64,000 nt of DNA from Spirosoma telluris (GTDB taxonomy: Bacteria > Bacteroidota > Bacteroidia > Cytophagales > Spirosomataceae): assembly GCA_003259005.1 (NCBI GenBank), contig QLII01000001.1, forward strand, positions 5,757,001 to 5,821,000, written 5' to 3'. Below, in pieces: positions 1-7,844 of this stretch. A program made the position numbers and the translations under genes. Within the stretch, counting starts at the first letter, position 1, and each line of letters begins with the position of its first letter. Under the pieces are notes generated by a model, which saw only the letters and a list, made by a program, of their open reading frames with translations, was not told where the DNA came from and searched no databases.

Positions 1-911
1 TGTAGGTCTTCTATTTTCTCGCCAACCCCAATGTACTTGACCGGAATTTTAAATTGATCCGAAATGCCGATCACTACACCCCCTTTTGCTGTTCCGTCTA
101 ACTTTGTGATAGCCAGGGCCGTAACTTCGGTTGCCTTTGTAAATTCTGTCGCCTGAATAAATGCGTTCTGACCCGTTGATCCGTCGAGTACCAGAAGTAC
201 CTCATGGGGAGCATCAGGTGTAACCTTTTGCATCACCCGTTTAATTTTGGTCAACTCGTTCATGAGATTGACTTTGGTATGCAAGCGGCCTGCTGTGTCG
301 ATGATAACCACATCGGCATTCATATCGGTTGCTTTCTTAACGGCATCAAACGCAACCGCCGAGGGGTCGGTGTTCATGCCATGCGAAATGACCGGCACGC
401 CAACCCGATCGCCCCAGAGTTTGAGTTGATCGACGGCTGCCGCCCGGAATGTATCGCCCGCACCCAGCACCACCTTTTTTCCGCGCTTATGAAATTGAGC
501 CGCTAATTTGCCAATTGTCGTGGTCTTACCCACTCCATTGACGCCTACTACCATAATCACATAGGGTTTCTTGTGAGGAGGTAAATCAAAGTCGTCCGGG
601 ACATCGGAGGTATTGTTATCGGAAAGCAGGGCGGCAATCTCCTCGCGAAGAATCCGGTCGAGCTCATCGGTTCCCATGTATTTGTCACGGGCTACCCGCT
701 CTTCAATCCGGCGAATAATTTTAACGGTGGTTTCAACGCCTACATCCGACGAGATTAGGACGTTCTCTACTTCGTCGAGGACTTCTTCGTCAACGGTAGA
801 TTTACCAACAACGGCCCGGCCAAGTTTTGAGAAAAAACTGTCTTTAGTTTTCTCTAACCCCTTGTCGAGTGTTTCTTTTTTTTCTTTCGAGAATAAGCCG
901 AATAGAGCCAT
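1..911 (-). CDS. ftsY: Signal recognition particle receptor FtsY (C-terminus cut by window edge)
   Basis: FtsY is the membrane-associated GTPase that docks SRP-ribosome complexes at the Sec translocon. About 303 residues are visible, starting MALFGLFSKEKK. A charged helical N domain is followed by the G domain, with a P-loop GVNGVGKTT at about residues 123-131, DTAGR at 205-209 and TKLDG at 269-273. The gene runs off the left edge; by family length only about 15 C-terminal residues are missing. It lies downstream of rpmG and the DUF4295 gene on the same strand, a cluster usual in Bacteroidota, and is probably expressed from the rpmG promoter. Confidence 0.97.
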   Translation of the reverse strand, partial: MALFGLFSKEKKETLDKGLEKTKDSFFSKLGRAVVGKSTVDEEVLDEVENVLISSDVGVETTVKIIRRIEERVARDKYMGTDELDRILREEIAALLSDNNTSDVPDDFDLPPHKKPYVIMVVGVNGVGKTTTIGKLAAQFHKRGKKVVLGAGDTFRAAAVDQLKLWGDRVGVPVISHGMNTDPSAVAFDAVKKATDMNADVVIIDTAGRLHTKVNLMNELTKIKRVMQKVTPDAPHEVLLVLDGSTGQNAFIQATEFTKATEVTALAITKLDGTAKGGVVIGISDQFKIPVKYIGVGEKIEDL

Positions 912-1147
912 AAATTACAGGGCCGCCGGTGCGGGTGAGTCGATAGTGGGTTAGCAATTAGTCCTTAACCTCATTATGTACAGGGTATTATCAACAGAAG
1001 ACCGCATATTGGGTTAACGATTAACTGGTTCAACAAAACTATAGCAAAAAAAGTCCCACAGAACCATGAAGGCTGTGGGACAAATTTCTTTGTGCAGGAA
1101 TGGTTCGCTGGTGCGACGATTCATCGACGCGATTGATGTAAGCAAGA

Positions 1148-1303
1148 CTAGCTTTTCAGCGCAGCCTGAACTTCATCAACTGGGACCATTTCTTCTTTGA
1201 AGGTGTACGCGCCGGTTTTAGGCGATTTCACGGCTTTGATGATTTTGGCGAATGCCTTGCCGTTGTCCTTCGTTTTCAGGGTTGCAACTACCTTTTTTGC
1301 CAT
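1148..1303 (-). CDS. DUF4295 family small basic protein
   Basis: A 51-residue lysine-rich protein starting MAKKVVATLKTKD and ending VQAALKS. Size, composition and position between rpmG and ftsY match the DUF4295 family, which is largely confined to Bacteroidota. The function is not established; its constant place beside ribosomal protein L33 suggests a ribosome-associated role, which is inference. The ATG at 1303 directly follows the intergenic repeat region after rpmG. The stop codon TAG is at 1148-1150. Too short for many gene finders, but the family match is clear by eye. Confidence 0.9.
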   Translation of the reverse strand: MAKKVVATLKTKDNGKAFAKIIKAVKSPKTGAYTFKEEMVPVDEVQAALKS

Positions 1304-1310
1304 TTCAGTT

Positions 1311-1385
1311 TGAAGTTTGAGGTTCGAAGTTTGAGGTTTGACGTTCGGGTTAAGCGTAACTACGAACTACAGACTACAAACTTTA
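1311..1385. repeat. Imperfect intergenic inverted repeat between rpmG and DUF4295
   Basis: The left half repeats the word GAAGTTTGAGGTT with small changes. The right half carries the complementary words GAACTACAGACTAC and AAACTTTAAACT. Together they could fold into a long imperfect hairpin. It belongs to the same low-complexity palindrome class found at many gene ends in this window. It lies inside a presumed operon, so it may modulate rather than end transcription. Confidence 0.5.
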
Positions 1386-1396
1386 AACTAACTTAA

Positions 1397-1582
1397 CTAT
1401 TTAATTTCTTTGTGTACCGTTACTTTCTTCAGGAACGGATTATATTTCTTCCGTTCGATACGCGCCGGCGTATTTTTCCGGTTTTTCGTGGTGATGTACC
1501 GGGACATGCCGGGTACACCGCTGTCTTTCTGCTCGGTGCATTCCAGAATAACCTGGATTCTATTGGCGCCTTTCTTTGCCAT
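1397..1582 (-). CDS. rpmG: 50S ribosomal protein L33
   Basis: A 61-residue basic protein starting MAKKGANRIQVILECTEQ and ending KVTVHKEIK, typical of bacterial L33, a large-subunit protein near the E site. The open frame could extend 11 codons upstream, but the ATG at 1582 matches the family start, and the longer version would begin right at the predicted promoter. It lacks the four zinc-binding cysteines of the C+ type: only one Cys is visible, so this is a zinc-independent form. It heads the rpmG-DUF4295-ftsY set. Confidence 0.97.
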   Translation of the reverse strand: MAKKGANRIQVILECTEQKDSGVPGMSRYITTKNRKNTPARIERKKYNPFLKKVTVHKEIK

Positions 1583-1612
1583 CGCTAATGTTCGTTTTCT
1601 CGATAAGGAGCG

Positions 1613-1643
1613 CAAAGGTACGAAATTAGTTTCATTTAGCCAA
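1613..1643 (-). promoter_or_regulatory. Promoter of rpmG-DUF4295-ftsY
   Basis: On the minus strand, TTG at 1643-1641 is followed after 20 nt by TACCTTTG at 1620-1613. This fits the Bacteroidota primary-sigma consensus (TTTG, 19-21 nt, TAnnTTTG). The start would fall a short distance upstream of the rpmG ATG at 1582, giving a short leader. Confidence 0.7.
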
Positions 1644-1741
1644 TAGCTACTTAAGAAAAACTGATGATTTGTAGTGAATTAGGTCAGAAAAATCAGTAAA
1701 GTTTGGGATTGGGAATGGTGCTTTCGACCTTTGAGCCTGTC

Positions 1742-2970
1742 ATGACTATGCAAACGATCCAATATGAGTACGCTCCTGGCCATTTCCGGGCCTCGGAGCC
1801 AGGTATCTACCGGCCCGATATGCTTCAGGAGGGGGAGATGATTCTCAACATGGGGCCTCAGCATCCATCCACCCATGGCGTGTTACGCTTCGAAGTCGTT
1901 ACGGACGGCGAAATCATTGTTGATGTCGTACCTCACCTTGGGTATCTGCACCGTTGTTTCGAGAAACATGCCCAGTCATTACCCTTCAACCAGGCCATTC
2001 CGTTTGTCGATCGGCTTGATTATTTGGCCGCTATGAATTGCGAACACGCGTTCGTCATGGGCGTTGAACGGATGCTTGGTATTCAGAATGATATTCCAAA
2101 ACGTACTGAATACATCCGCGTACTGGTAGCCGAATTGAACCGGATTGCGGCTCATTTTGTCGGTATTGGTACCTACGCACTTGATATTGGCGCTTATACA
2201 CCTTTTCTGTGGCTCATGCGTGACCGGGAGCACATTCAACGGTTGCTCGAATGGGTAAGCGGTGCCCGCATGCTCTACAACTATATTTGGGTGGGGGGCT
2301 TGTTTTATGACCTTCCGGTAGGGTTTGAGGAACGGTGCCGTGAGTTTATTACCTATCTGAAACCCAAACTAGTTGAGTTACAGCAACTGGTTATCGAAAA
2401 TGAAATATTCGTAAAACGAACTGCCGATGTGGGGTACTCCCCTTGCCAGTTGCTATCAATTACGGCTGTACAGGCCCAATGCTACGGGGTTCGGGCTTAC
2501 GGTATGATCTGCGCCGGGTAGATGGCTATTCGGTTTATCCGGAATTGGATTTCGATATACCGATTGGCGAGGGAAAGATGGGAACCGTTGGCGATTGCTG
2601 GGATCGGAATAATGTTCGGGTTCAGGAGTGTCATCAATCAATTCGCATCATTGAGCAATGCCTGAATCAGCTTATGGGGGATTATAAACGCACTCGCGAC
2701 TATGACCCCCAGGCGGTTGTCCCGAAAAAAATTCGCCCGAAGGCAATGGATTTCTATGCCCGTGCCGAGAGTGCCAAGGGTGAATTAGGCTTTTTCTTCC
2801 GTACCGATGGAAAATCTGATATACCGGTTCGCTGTAAAGCCCGCTCTTGTTGCTTTCACAACCTGTCGGTCATTAGCGAAATCAGCCGGGGTGCTATGCT
2901 GGCTGATTTGGTTGCCATCATTGGATCAATTGATGTGGTAATGGGGAAGTGGATCGGTGATTTTTTGTAG
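1742..2970 (+). CDS. nuoD: NADH-quinone oxidoreductase subunit D, isolated copy with one frame break
   Basis: NuoD is the 49-kDa-type subunit of complex I that helps form the quinone pocket. The start chosen is MTMQTIQYEY at 1742. Visible family blocks are NMGPQHPSTHGVLRF, MNCEHAFVMGVERMLGI, GARMLYNYIWVGG, GCTGPMLRGSGLRYDLRR and ADLVAIIGSID. The frame breaks at the G run 2431-2434: adding one G gives DVGVLPLPVAINYGCTG, continuous family sequence, and a repaired protein of 409 residues. HRCFEK replaces the more usual HRG-type motif. No other nuo gene is nearby, so this is either a stray paralog or part of a scattered complex I. The break may be sequence error or decay. Confidence 0.88.
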
Positions 2971-3049
2971 TAATAGGAATGAGGAGCGAGTAATAGGAGT
3001 TGATTACGTAGCTTATTTCCTCCTATCACTCGCTCCTCACTCCTATTAC
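2970..3049. terminator. Long palindrome between convergent nuoD and hpt
   Basis: Arms 2970-2999 and 3020-3049 match at 28 of 30 positions around a 20-nt loop. The arm is built from the words GTAATAGGA and GAGGAGCGAG. It begins at the last base of the nuoD stop codon and ends 8 nt before the hpt stop, so it most likely ends transcription from both sides. Confidence 0.75.
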
Positions 3050-3056
3050 TGTTTTG

Positions 3057-3584
3057 CTACTCAAGTACCAGAATATCAGGTGTATTTCGACCTAAACCAT
3101 CATAGTCCAGTCCATAGCCGAGCACGAATTTGTTTTCAATTTCAAAGCCAACGTACTGTAAATCAATAGATTTTTGTAGGGCTTCTGGCTTAAACAGCAA
3201 AGTGGCAATGGCAAGCGATGTTGGATTCTGGGCCAGTAGTTGATCGCGTATATCACAAAGTGTTTTACCCGTGTCGACAATATCTTCAACCACGATCAGA
3301 TCACGGTTAGTAACTGGTTCAGTGAGGCCCAGAATTTCTTTAAGCTGCCCCGTCGATTCGGTTCCTTTGTAAGACGAAACCCGGAGAAAGGTGATTTCGC
3401 AGGGAATCGTTAAGTTTTTCGCCAGATCGGCAGCGAATAGAAACGCGCCATTTAACACAACAACAATGAGTGGTGTTTTACCAGCATACGCTTGGTTAAT
3501 CTGTTCGGCCAGTTCCTGAATACGCGTCTGAATGGCTTCGGCGGTAATAAACGGGACGAACGTTTTGTCTTTTATGGTTATCAT
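3057..3584 (-). CDS. hpt: Hypoxanthine phosphoribosyltransferase
   Basis: A cytoplasmic purine salvage enzyme converting hypoxanthine or guanine with PRPP to IMP or GMP. The protein is 175 residues, the normal family size, starting MITIKDKTFVPFI. The PRPP-binding motif VVEDIVDTGKTL is clear, as is the N-terminal VVVLNGAFLFAADL block. The open frame extends 17 codons further upstream, but that part overlaps the predicted promoter, so the ATG at 3584 is chosen. The gene is monocistronic and convergent with nuoD across a palindrome. Confidence 0.95.
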   Translation of the reverse strand: MITIKDKTFVPFITAEAIQTRIQELAEQINQAYAGKTPLIVVVLNGAFLFAADLAKNLTIPCEITFLRVSSYKGTESTGQLKEILGLTEPVTNRDLIVVEDIVDTGKTLCDIRDQLLAQNPTSLAIATLLFKPEALQKSIDLQYVGFEIENKFVLGYGLDYDGLGRNTPDILVLE

Positions 3585-3603
3585 ATCAGCGTCTGTGGGG
3601 CGG

Positions 3604-3636
3604 CAAAGATACGCTGATACGGAGGTCGTGGACAAA
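3604..3636 (-). promoter_or_regulatory. Promoter of hpt
   Basis: On the minus strand, TTTG at 3636-3633 and TATCTTTG at 3611-3604 are separated by 21 nt, matching the Bacteroidota consensus. The expected start lies about 15-20 nt before the hpt ATG at 3584, which supports that ATG over the longer open frame. Confidence 0.75.
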
Positions 3637-3715
3637 AAAATGAGGGAAAAATAACGATTGGCAAACGCACAGCCAATGGATTACGTTGATATACTAACCA
3701 ATTGATTTTGACGAA

Positions 3716-4933
3716 ATGAAGAAACTTGTGTTGACGGTTTGGCTGATGGGTATGGCTATTTTGGCCCAGGCTCAACTTTATGATCCGTCGGCGTTTGATA
3801 AGAAATATGATGGTTTACTGAAACACCCCGGCGTTCAGATTGAATCGGCGGAGGCTATCAACCAGATGTACAATTACAAGTTCTACGAAGCCGATAAGGA
3901 GTTCCGGTGGTTGCGGCTACGTTATCCTAAGCATCCAATGCCTACTTTTTTAATGGGCTTAGCCGAGTGGTGGAAAATTGTACCAAACACCGATGAAACC
4001 GGCTACGATGACCAATGTCACATGTACATGGATTCGACCATTACGCTGGCTGAAGAGTTATATGATAACAGTGAGAATAAGCTCGAACCTGCGTTTTTTC
4101 TGGCTGCTGCCTATGCCTTTAAAAGCCGACTTTATTCGGAGCGAAAAAAATGGGCAAAGGCGACCTTTGCGGGTAAAAATGCGCTGAAGTACTTCGAGAA
4201 ATGTAAGGGTAATGCCGATTTCAGTCCAGAACTGCTCTTTGGTGATGGGATGTACAATTACTATGCTCAGTGGATTCCCGAAAATTACCCGTTACTAAAG
4301 CCGATTCTGCTATTTTTTCCGAAAGGCAACAAGGCAAATGGCATTAAGGAGCTAGAAAAAACGGCGAACACCGCTTTCTATACCCGCGTTGAAGCCCGCT
4401 ACTTTCTGGTTCAGATTTACAGTATGGAGAACCAGTATGATAAGGCTTATCAGATGTCGAAGTACATGAATGAGCAGTATCCTGACAATCCATTTTTTGA
4501 GCGCTACTTTGCCCGATCAGCCTTTGTTACAGGGCGTCTGAATGAAGCAGAGCGGATTTCTAAGGATATTCTTGAAAAAATTAGCCGAACCCAATCGGGC
4601 TATGAAGGGGTGAGTGGCCGGACGGCGGCCTATATTCTGGCTTATGTTAACAGCGTATTTTATAACAATGCGGCTGAAGCCAAAAAGTATTACCAGCAGT
4701 CGATCGATTTTTCTAAGCAGACAAATTCAACGACTTCAGGTTACTATTTGTCGTCGCTATTAGGACTGGCCAAGATTGCAAATGCAGAGAAAGAGTACGA
4801 CCTGGCCCAGACGTACTTCAAAGAAGTAATTGACAAAGCCGAGCGTAAATCCAGCCAATATAAGGAAGCCAAAAAGGCAATGGATGACGCGAAGAAGTCG
4901 AGACGGGAAGAGCGAAGAAAGAGAAAAGATTAA
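3716..4933 (+). CDS. Secreted tetratricopeptide-repeat protein, function unknown
   Basis: A 405-residue protein with an N-terminal signal peptide (MKKLVLTVWLMGMAILAQAQ, cleavage likely after AQAQ). The rest is helical, with several TPR-like units, for example YKFYEADKEFRWLRLRYP near residue 55, YDKAYQMSKYMNEQYPDNP in the middle and YDLAQTYFKEVIDKAE near the C-terminus. The tail is very rich in Lys and Arg. It is probably periplasmic and a protein-interaction scaffold. It is a single gene between hpt (divergent) and the Lrp-type regulator (convergent). No enzymatic motif was seen. Confidence 0.8.
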   Translation: MKKLVLTVWLMGMAILAQAQLYDPSAFDKKYDGLLKHPGVQIESAEAINQMYNYKFYEADKEFRWLRLRYPKHPMPTFLMGLAEWWKIVPNTDETGYDDQCHMYMDSTITLAEELYDNSENKLEPAFFLAAAYAFKSRLYSERKKWAKATFAGKNALKYFEKCKGNADFSPELLFGDGMYNYYAQWIPENYPLLKPILLFFPKGNKANGIKELEKTANTAFYTRVEARYFLVQIYSMENQYDKAYQMSKYMNEQYPDNPFFERYFARSAFVTGRLNEAERISKDILEKISRTQSGYEGVSGRTAAYILAYVNSVFYNNAAEAKKYYQQSIDFSKQTNSTTSGYYLSSLLGLAKIANAEKEYDLAQTYFKEVIDKAERKSSQYKEAKKAMDDAKKSRREERRKRKD

Positions 4934-5009
4934 TATATAATGAACAATGGTCAATGTATAATGGATTTTAGCCAGCCATTATACATTGACCATTGTTCAT
5001 TATATATTA
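4931..5009. terminator. Perfect 34-bp palindrome between convergent genes
   Basis: Arms 4931-4964 and 4976-5009 are perfect reverse complements of 34 nt around an 11-nt loop. The left arm begins with the TPR gene stop codon (4931-4933) and the right arm ends one base before the regulator stop codon. The most likely role is a bidirectional terminator, although the stem is far longer than termination needs. Confidence 0.8.
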
Positions 5010-5010
5010 A

Positions 5011-5481
5011 TCAAGGAATAGGCAACACTTTGCTTTCTTTAAATGTGGACATGATAACCATCGTCTGCGTACTAGCCACCTCATCAATTTCATTGATGAC
5101 ATCGAGCATCAGCGCCTGATACGATGCAATATCCTTCGAAATTACTTTCAGCAGAAAGTCGCCTGAACCGGTAATGTGATGGCATTCGATAATTTCGGGG
5201 ATTTGATTAACCCGATCTACGAAAGACATCGTTGTATCTTTTTTGTGACCTACTAGTGTAACCATCACGAAGGTTGTAACACCAAGGCCAATTTTTTCAC
5301 GGTTTAATTGAGCATGGTAGCTCTGGATAATACCTGAAGTTTCCAGTTTTTTTACCCGTTCGAGTGTAGGAGCGGGTGAGAGGCCAATTTCTTTAGAAAG
5401 CTGTGCGTTGGTAATTTTGGCGTTGGCTTGCAGAATCTCTAATACGTTGCGATCTATCTGATCTAATTTATGAATTGACAT
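5011..5481 (-). CDS. Lrp/AsnC family transcriptional regulator
   Basis: A 156-residue regulator with the two-part family layout: an N-terminal winged helix-turn-helix (DQIDRNVLEILQANAKITN followed by LSKEIGLSPAPTLERVKKL, about residues 7-45) and a C-terminal RAM ligand-binding domain with CHHITGSGDFLLKV at about residues 100-113. Such proteins usually sense amino acids and form octamers. No amino acid gene adjoins it, so its regulon is unclear. A long upstream region (5482-5897) would leave room for autoregulation, but no operator was identified. Confidence 0.93.
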   Translation of the reverse strand: MSIHKLDQIDRNVLEILQANAKITNAQLSKEIGLSPAPTLERVKKLETSGIIQSYHAQLNREKIGLGVTTFVMVTLVGHKKDTTMSFVDRVNQIPEIIECHHITGSGDFLLKVISKDIASYQALMLDVINEIDEVASTQTMVIMSTFKESKVLPIP

Positions 5482-5524
5482 AAATGGAGGTCGTCTGTTG
5501 AATAAAATTGTGTGCAGAACGATG

Positions 5525-5532
5525 CAAAGCTA
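5525..5532 (-). promoter_or_regulatory. Candidate -7 element of the Lrp-type regulator
   Basis: TAGCTTTG on the minus strand fits TAnnTTTG and sits about 45 nt before the ATG at 5481. No good TTTG element is visible at the expected distance upstream, so this is only half a promoter by inspection. Confidence 0.4.
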
Positions 5533-5897
5533 CTACCTTTTACGATAGAAAATTCTTAAAAACCCATGAATTTTTAGAAAAGGCGAAACAAAGATTGCTT
5601 ATCTGCATCATAAACGGCACAAAATTAAGATTTATAGTGTAGTTGCCAAATCCTATTTTTATCATGCGGTAATCATAAAAGGCCATATGGTTCGTTGCTG
5701 TTTGCTTGATTAAACAAACCTGTAGGGTTTTGTCGGCTCCTGATTTTCTGCTTTGCCTGGATTTAAAACGAGGTTGTATTATATGCCAGCATAGATTTAT
5801 TATTCCATTTTTGTATGGATCAGAATAACATTTGTATTAATAAAGGCGGCAATACACGATTATTGACGTAACAAGCGTATTAAAAGGGTTGGGTAGT
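5533..5897. other. Intergenic region with no recognised gene
   Basis: An AT-rich stretch between the divergent Lrp-type regulator and the DUF2256 gene. No open frame of family character, no tRNA-like fold and no strong repeat was seen. It presumably holds the promoter of the DUF2256/GHL10 pair and regulatory sites for the regulator. Confidence 0.5.
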
Positions 5898-6065
5898 ATG
5901 AAAATGCAGAAAAAGAGAAATCTGCCGACAAAGATCTGTCCAGCCTGTAACCGACCGTTTAGCTGGCGAAAAAAATGGGAGAAGAATTGGGAATATGTCG
6001 TCTACTGCAGCGACGCTTGTCGAGGAACTGGCAAGCGACAAAAAACAAACCCAAATTCAAAATAA
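5898..6065 (+). CDS. DUF2256 family small cysteine-rich protein
   Basis: A 55-residue protein starting MKMQKKRNLPTKICPACNRP. It has the family pattern: two CxxC-like pairs (CPAC near residue 14 and CSDAC near residue 37) around FSWRKKWEKNWE. The four cysteines probably bind zinc. The function is not known. It is too short for many ORF callers and overlaps, in another frame, the spurious N-terminal extension of the next gene, which helps to fix that gene's start at 6118. A second ATG at 5904 is an alternative start. Confidence 0.85.
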   Translation: MKMQKKRNLPTKICPACNRPFSWRKKWEKNWEYVVYCSDACRGTGKRQKTNPNSK

Positions 6066-6117
6066 GTGTGACAAACCCGAACGATCGTTATTTTTGCAGA
6101 TTAACCCACCCTTATTA

Positions 6118-7818
6118 ATGCGCTCGATTGCTTTTTTCTTCCTGTTACTCGTGGTTATTGGCTGGGAGAGTTGCCGTCAGGCAAAACCCGTTCCTGTTGT
6201 TACTAGAAGAACACCTGTTCCTGCGCCCCGACCAACAACCAGGCAGCCGCCGGTGCCTCAGAAACCAGCAGTTGTTAAAACTACTCCTCCGCAACCTGCC
6301 ACGATTGTTGCCGCCATTCCAGACGATTCCCTCGAAACAGATGGAGTGACATTCGCAACTCCTCCGCCCCCCAAACGTGAGTTTAGAGCAGTATGGATCG
6401 CAACGGTTGATAATATTGACTGGCCCAGCAAGAAAGGATTGCCTGTTGCCGATCAGCAGCGCGAAATTATAAGCATGTTTGACATGTATCAGCAAATGGG
6501 CCTAAATGCGGTAATTGTCCAGGTTCGCTCGGCGGCTGATGCGTTTTATGCTAAAAGTTCGGAACCGTGGTCAGAATGGCTAACAGGTCAGCAAGGCCGG
6601 GCACCCGAACCGTTCTATGATCCAATGGAGTTGATGATTGATCAGGCCCATCAACGTGGACTGGAGTTTCATGCCTGGTTCAACCTTGATCGGGCCACGT
6701 TCGGTAAAAACTCCAGCATAGCACCCAGTAATATTATATACCGAAAACCAGGCTGGATGTTGAGCTATGGTGGCCGTAAATTGTTCAATCTGGGCATCCC
6801 GGCGGTGCGGTCCTATATTGCAGGTATTGTCGCGAATGTGGTGCGGGAGTATGATATTGATGGAATTCATTTTGATGATTATTTTTACCCCTATGCGGAG
6901 CCTGGTCAGATTCTGCGCGACGACAGTACGTATAAGGCCAATTATAACGGCATGACCAAAGGTGATTGGCGACGTGATAACGTAAATAAACTTATTGTTG
7001 AACTTCGGGATTCAATTCGGGCCAATAAGCCGTGGGTAAAGTTTGGTGTCAGCCCGTTTGGTATCTGGAAAAACCAGAGTAATGACCCTGAAGGGTCTGC
7101 TACTAATGGGGGGCAATCGTATTATGACAATTATGCGGATTCGCGGAAATGGGCTCGCGAAGGCACAATTGACTACATTGTACCCCAGGTTTATTTCAGT
7201 TCGGAGTTTGGTCGGGTACCTTATAAAACGCTGGTAGATTGGTGGAAGCGCAATACGGGTAAGGTACACTTATATATTGGTCATGCCGTATACCGGGTTG
7301 GGCGTGGTTCCGAGCGTGATCCGGGTTGGTGGCGTGCTTCCGAATTTCCTAATCAGGTGCGTTACAATCGACAGCATCAGACAGTGCAGGGTAGTGTTTT
7401 CTTCAGTGCGAAAAACTTAAAACTCAACCCGATGGCGTTGCGGGATTCGTTGCAAACGAATTTTTACCGCCATATGGCTCTGGTGCCCACCATGCCCTGG
7501 CTAGATAGTATTCCGCCCTTACCGCCCCGTGATCTGAAAGCGGCTATTATACCAGAAGGAGTAGAACTCTTTTGGCAGCAATCAGCTGAAGCCAGTGATG
7601 GCGATGGTGCCAATGAATACCTTATCTATCGCTTTGAAGGACGACACCCGCGTTTACAGTTAGACGACCCTCGTCACATTCTTGCCCACTGCATTGGTGA
7701 ATCGACCACCCGCTTTGTCGACAAGACCGCCGACCCGAAAAAGAAATATGTGTATGCCATAACGGCCGTGGATCGGCTTCATAACGAAAGCCAGGTAGTA
7801 CTTGTAAAGGTGCAGTAA
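6118..7818 (+). CDS. GHL10 (DUF187) family glycoside-hydrolase-like protein
   Basis: A 566-residue secreted protein. The start MRSIAFFFLLLVVIGWESC gives a signal peptide with a possible lipoprotein cysteine at residue 19. The longer open frame from 5995 overlaps DUF2256 and lacks a signal at its start, so it is rejected. A Pro/Thr-rich linker (about 20-80) precedes the GHL10 domain, which opens with REFRAVWIATVDNIDWPS and contains FHAWFNLDRATF, IDGIHFDDYFYP and GVSPFGIWKNQ. The C-terminus (about 470-566) looks like a fibronectin III-type module. Related proteins are thought to act on cell-wall or other polysaccharides; the substrate is unknown. Confidence 0.9.
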   Translation: MRSIAFFFLLLVVIGWESCRQAKPVPVVTRRTPVPAPRPTTRQPPVPQKPAVVKTTPPQPATIVAAIPDDSLETDGVTFATPPPPKREFRAVWIATVDNIDWPSKKGLPVADQQREIISMFDMYQQMGLNAVIVQVRSAADAFYAKSSEPWSEWLTGQQGRAPEPFYDPMELMIDQAHQRGLEFHAWFNLDRATFGKNSSIAPSNIIYRKPGWMLSYGGRKLFNLGIPAVRSYIAGIVANVVREYDIDGIHFDDYFYPYAEPGQILRDDSTYKANYNGMTKGDWRRDNVNKLIVELRDSIRANKPWVKFGVSPFGIWKNQSNDPEGSATNGGQSYYDNYADSRKWAREGTIDYIVPQVYFSSEFGRVPYKTLVDWWKRNTGKVHLYIGHAVYRVGRGSERDPGWWRASEFPNQVRYNRQHQTVQGSVFFSAKNLKLNPMALRDSLQTNFYRHMALVPTMPWLDSIPPLPPRDLKAAIIPEGVELFWQQSAEASDGDGANEYLIYRFEGRHPRLQLDDPRHILAHCIGESTTRFVDKTADPKKKYVYAITAVDRLHNESQVVLVKVQ

Positions 7819-7844
7819 CGTGGGTTTCCACCCGCATTACTGCA
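7811..7844. terminator. Hairpin shared by convergent GHL10 and ispH ends
   Basis: Arms 7811-7825 and 7830-7844 match at 13 of 15 positions around a TTCC loop. The stop codons of both genes lie in the arms. The core GTAACGTGGGTTTCCAC recurs almost unchanged at 56903-56919, at the end of crtZ. Confidence 0.6.

Noticed and set aside
204..954. Plus-strand open frames at the left end
   Set aside because: They are shadows of ftsY, which is clearly encoded on the minus strand.
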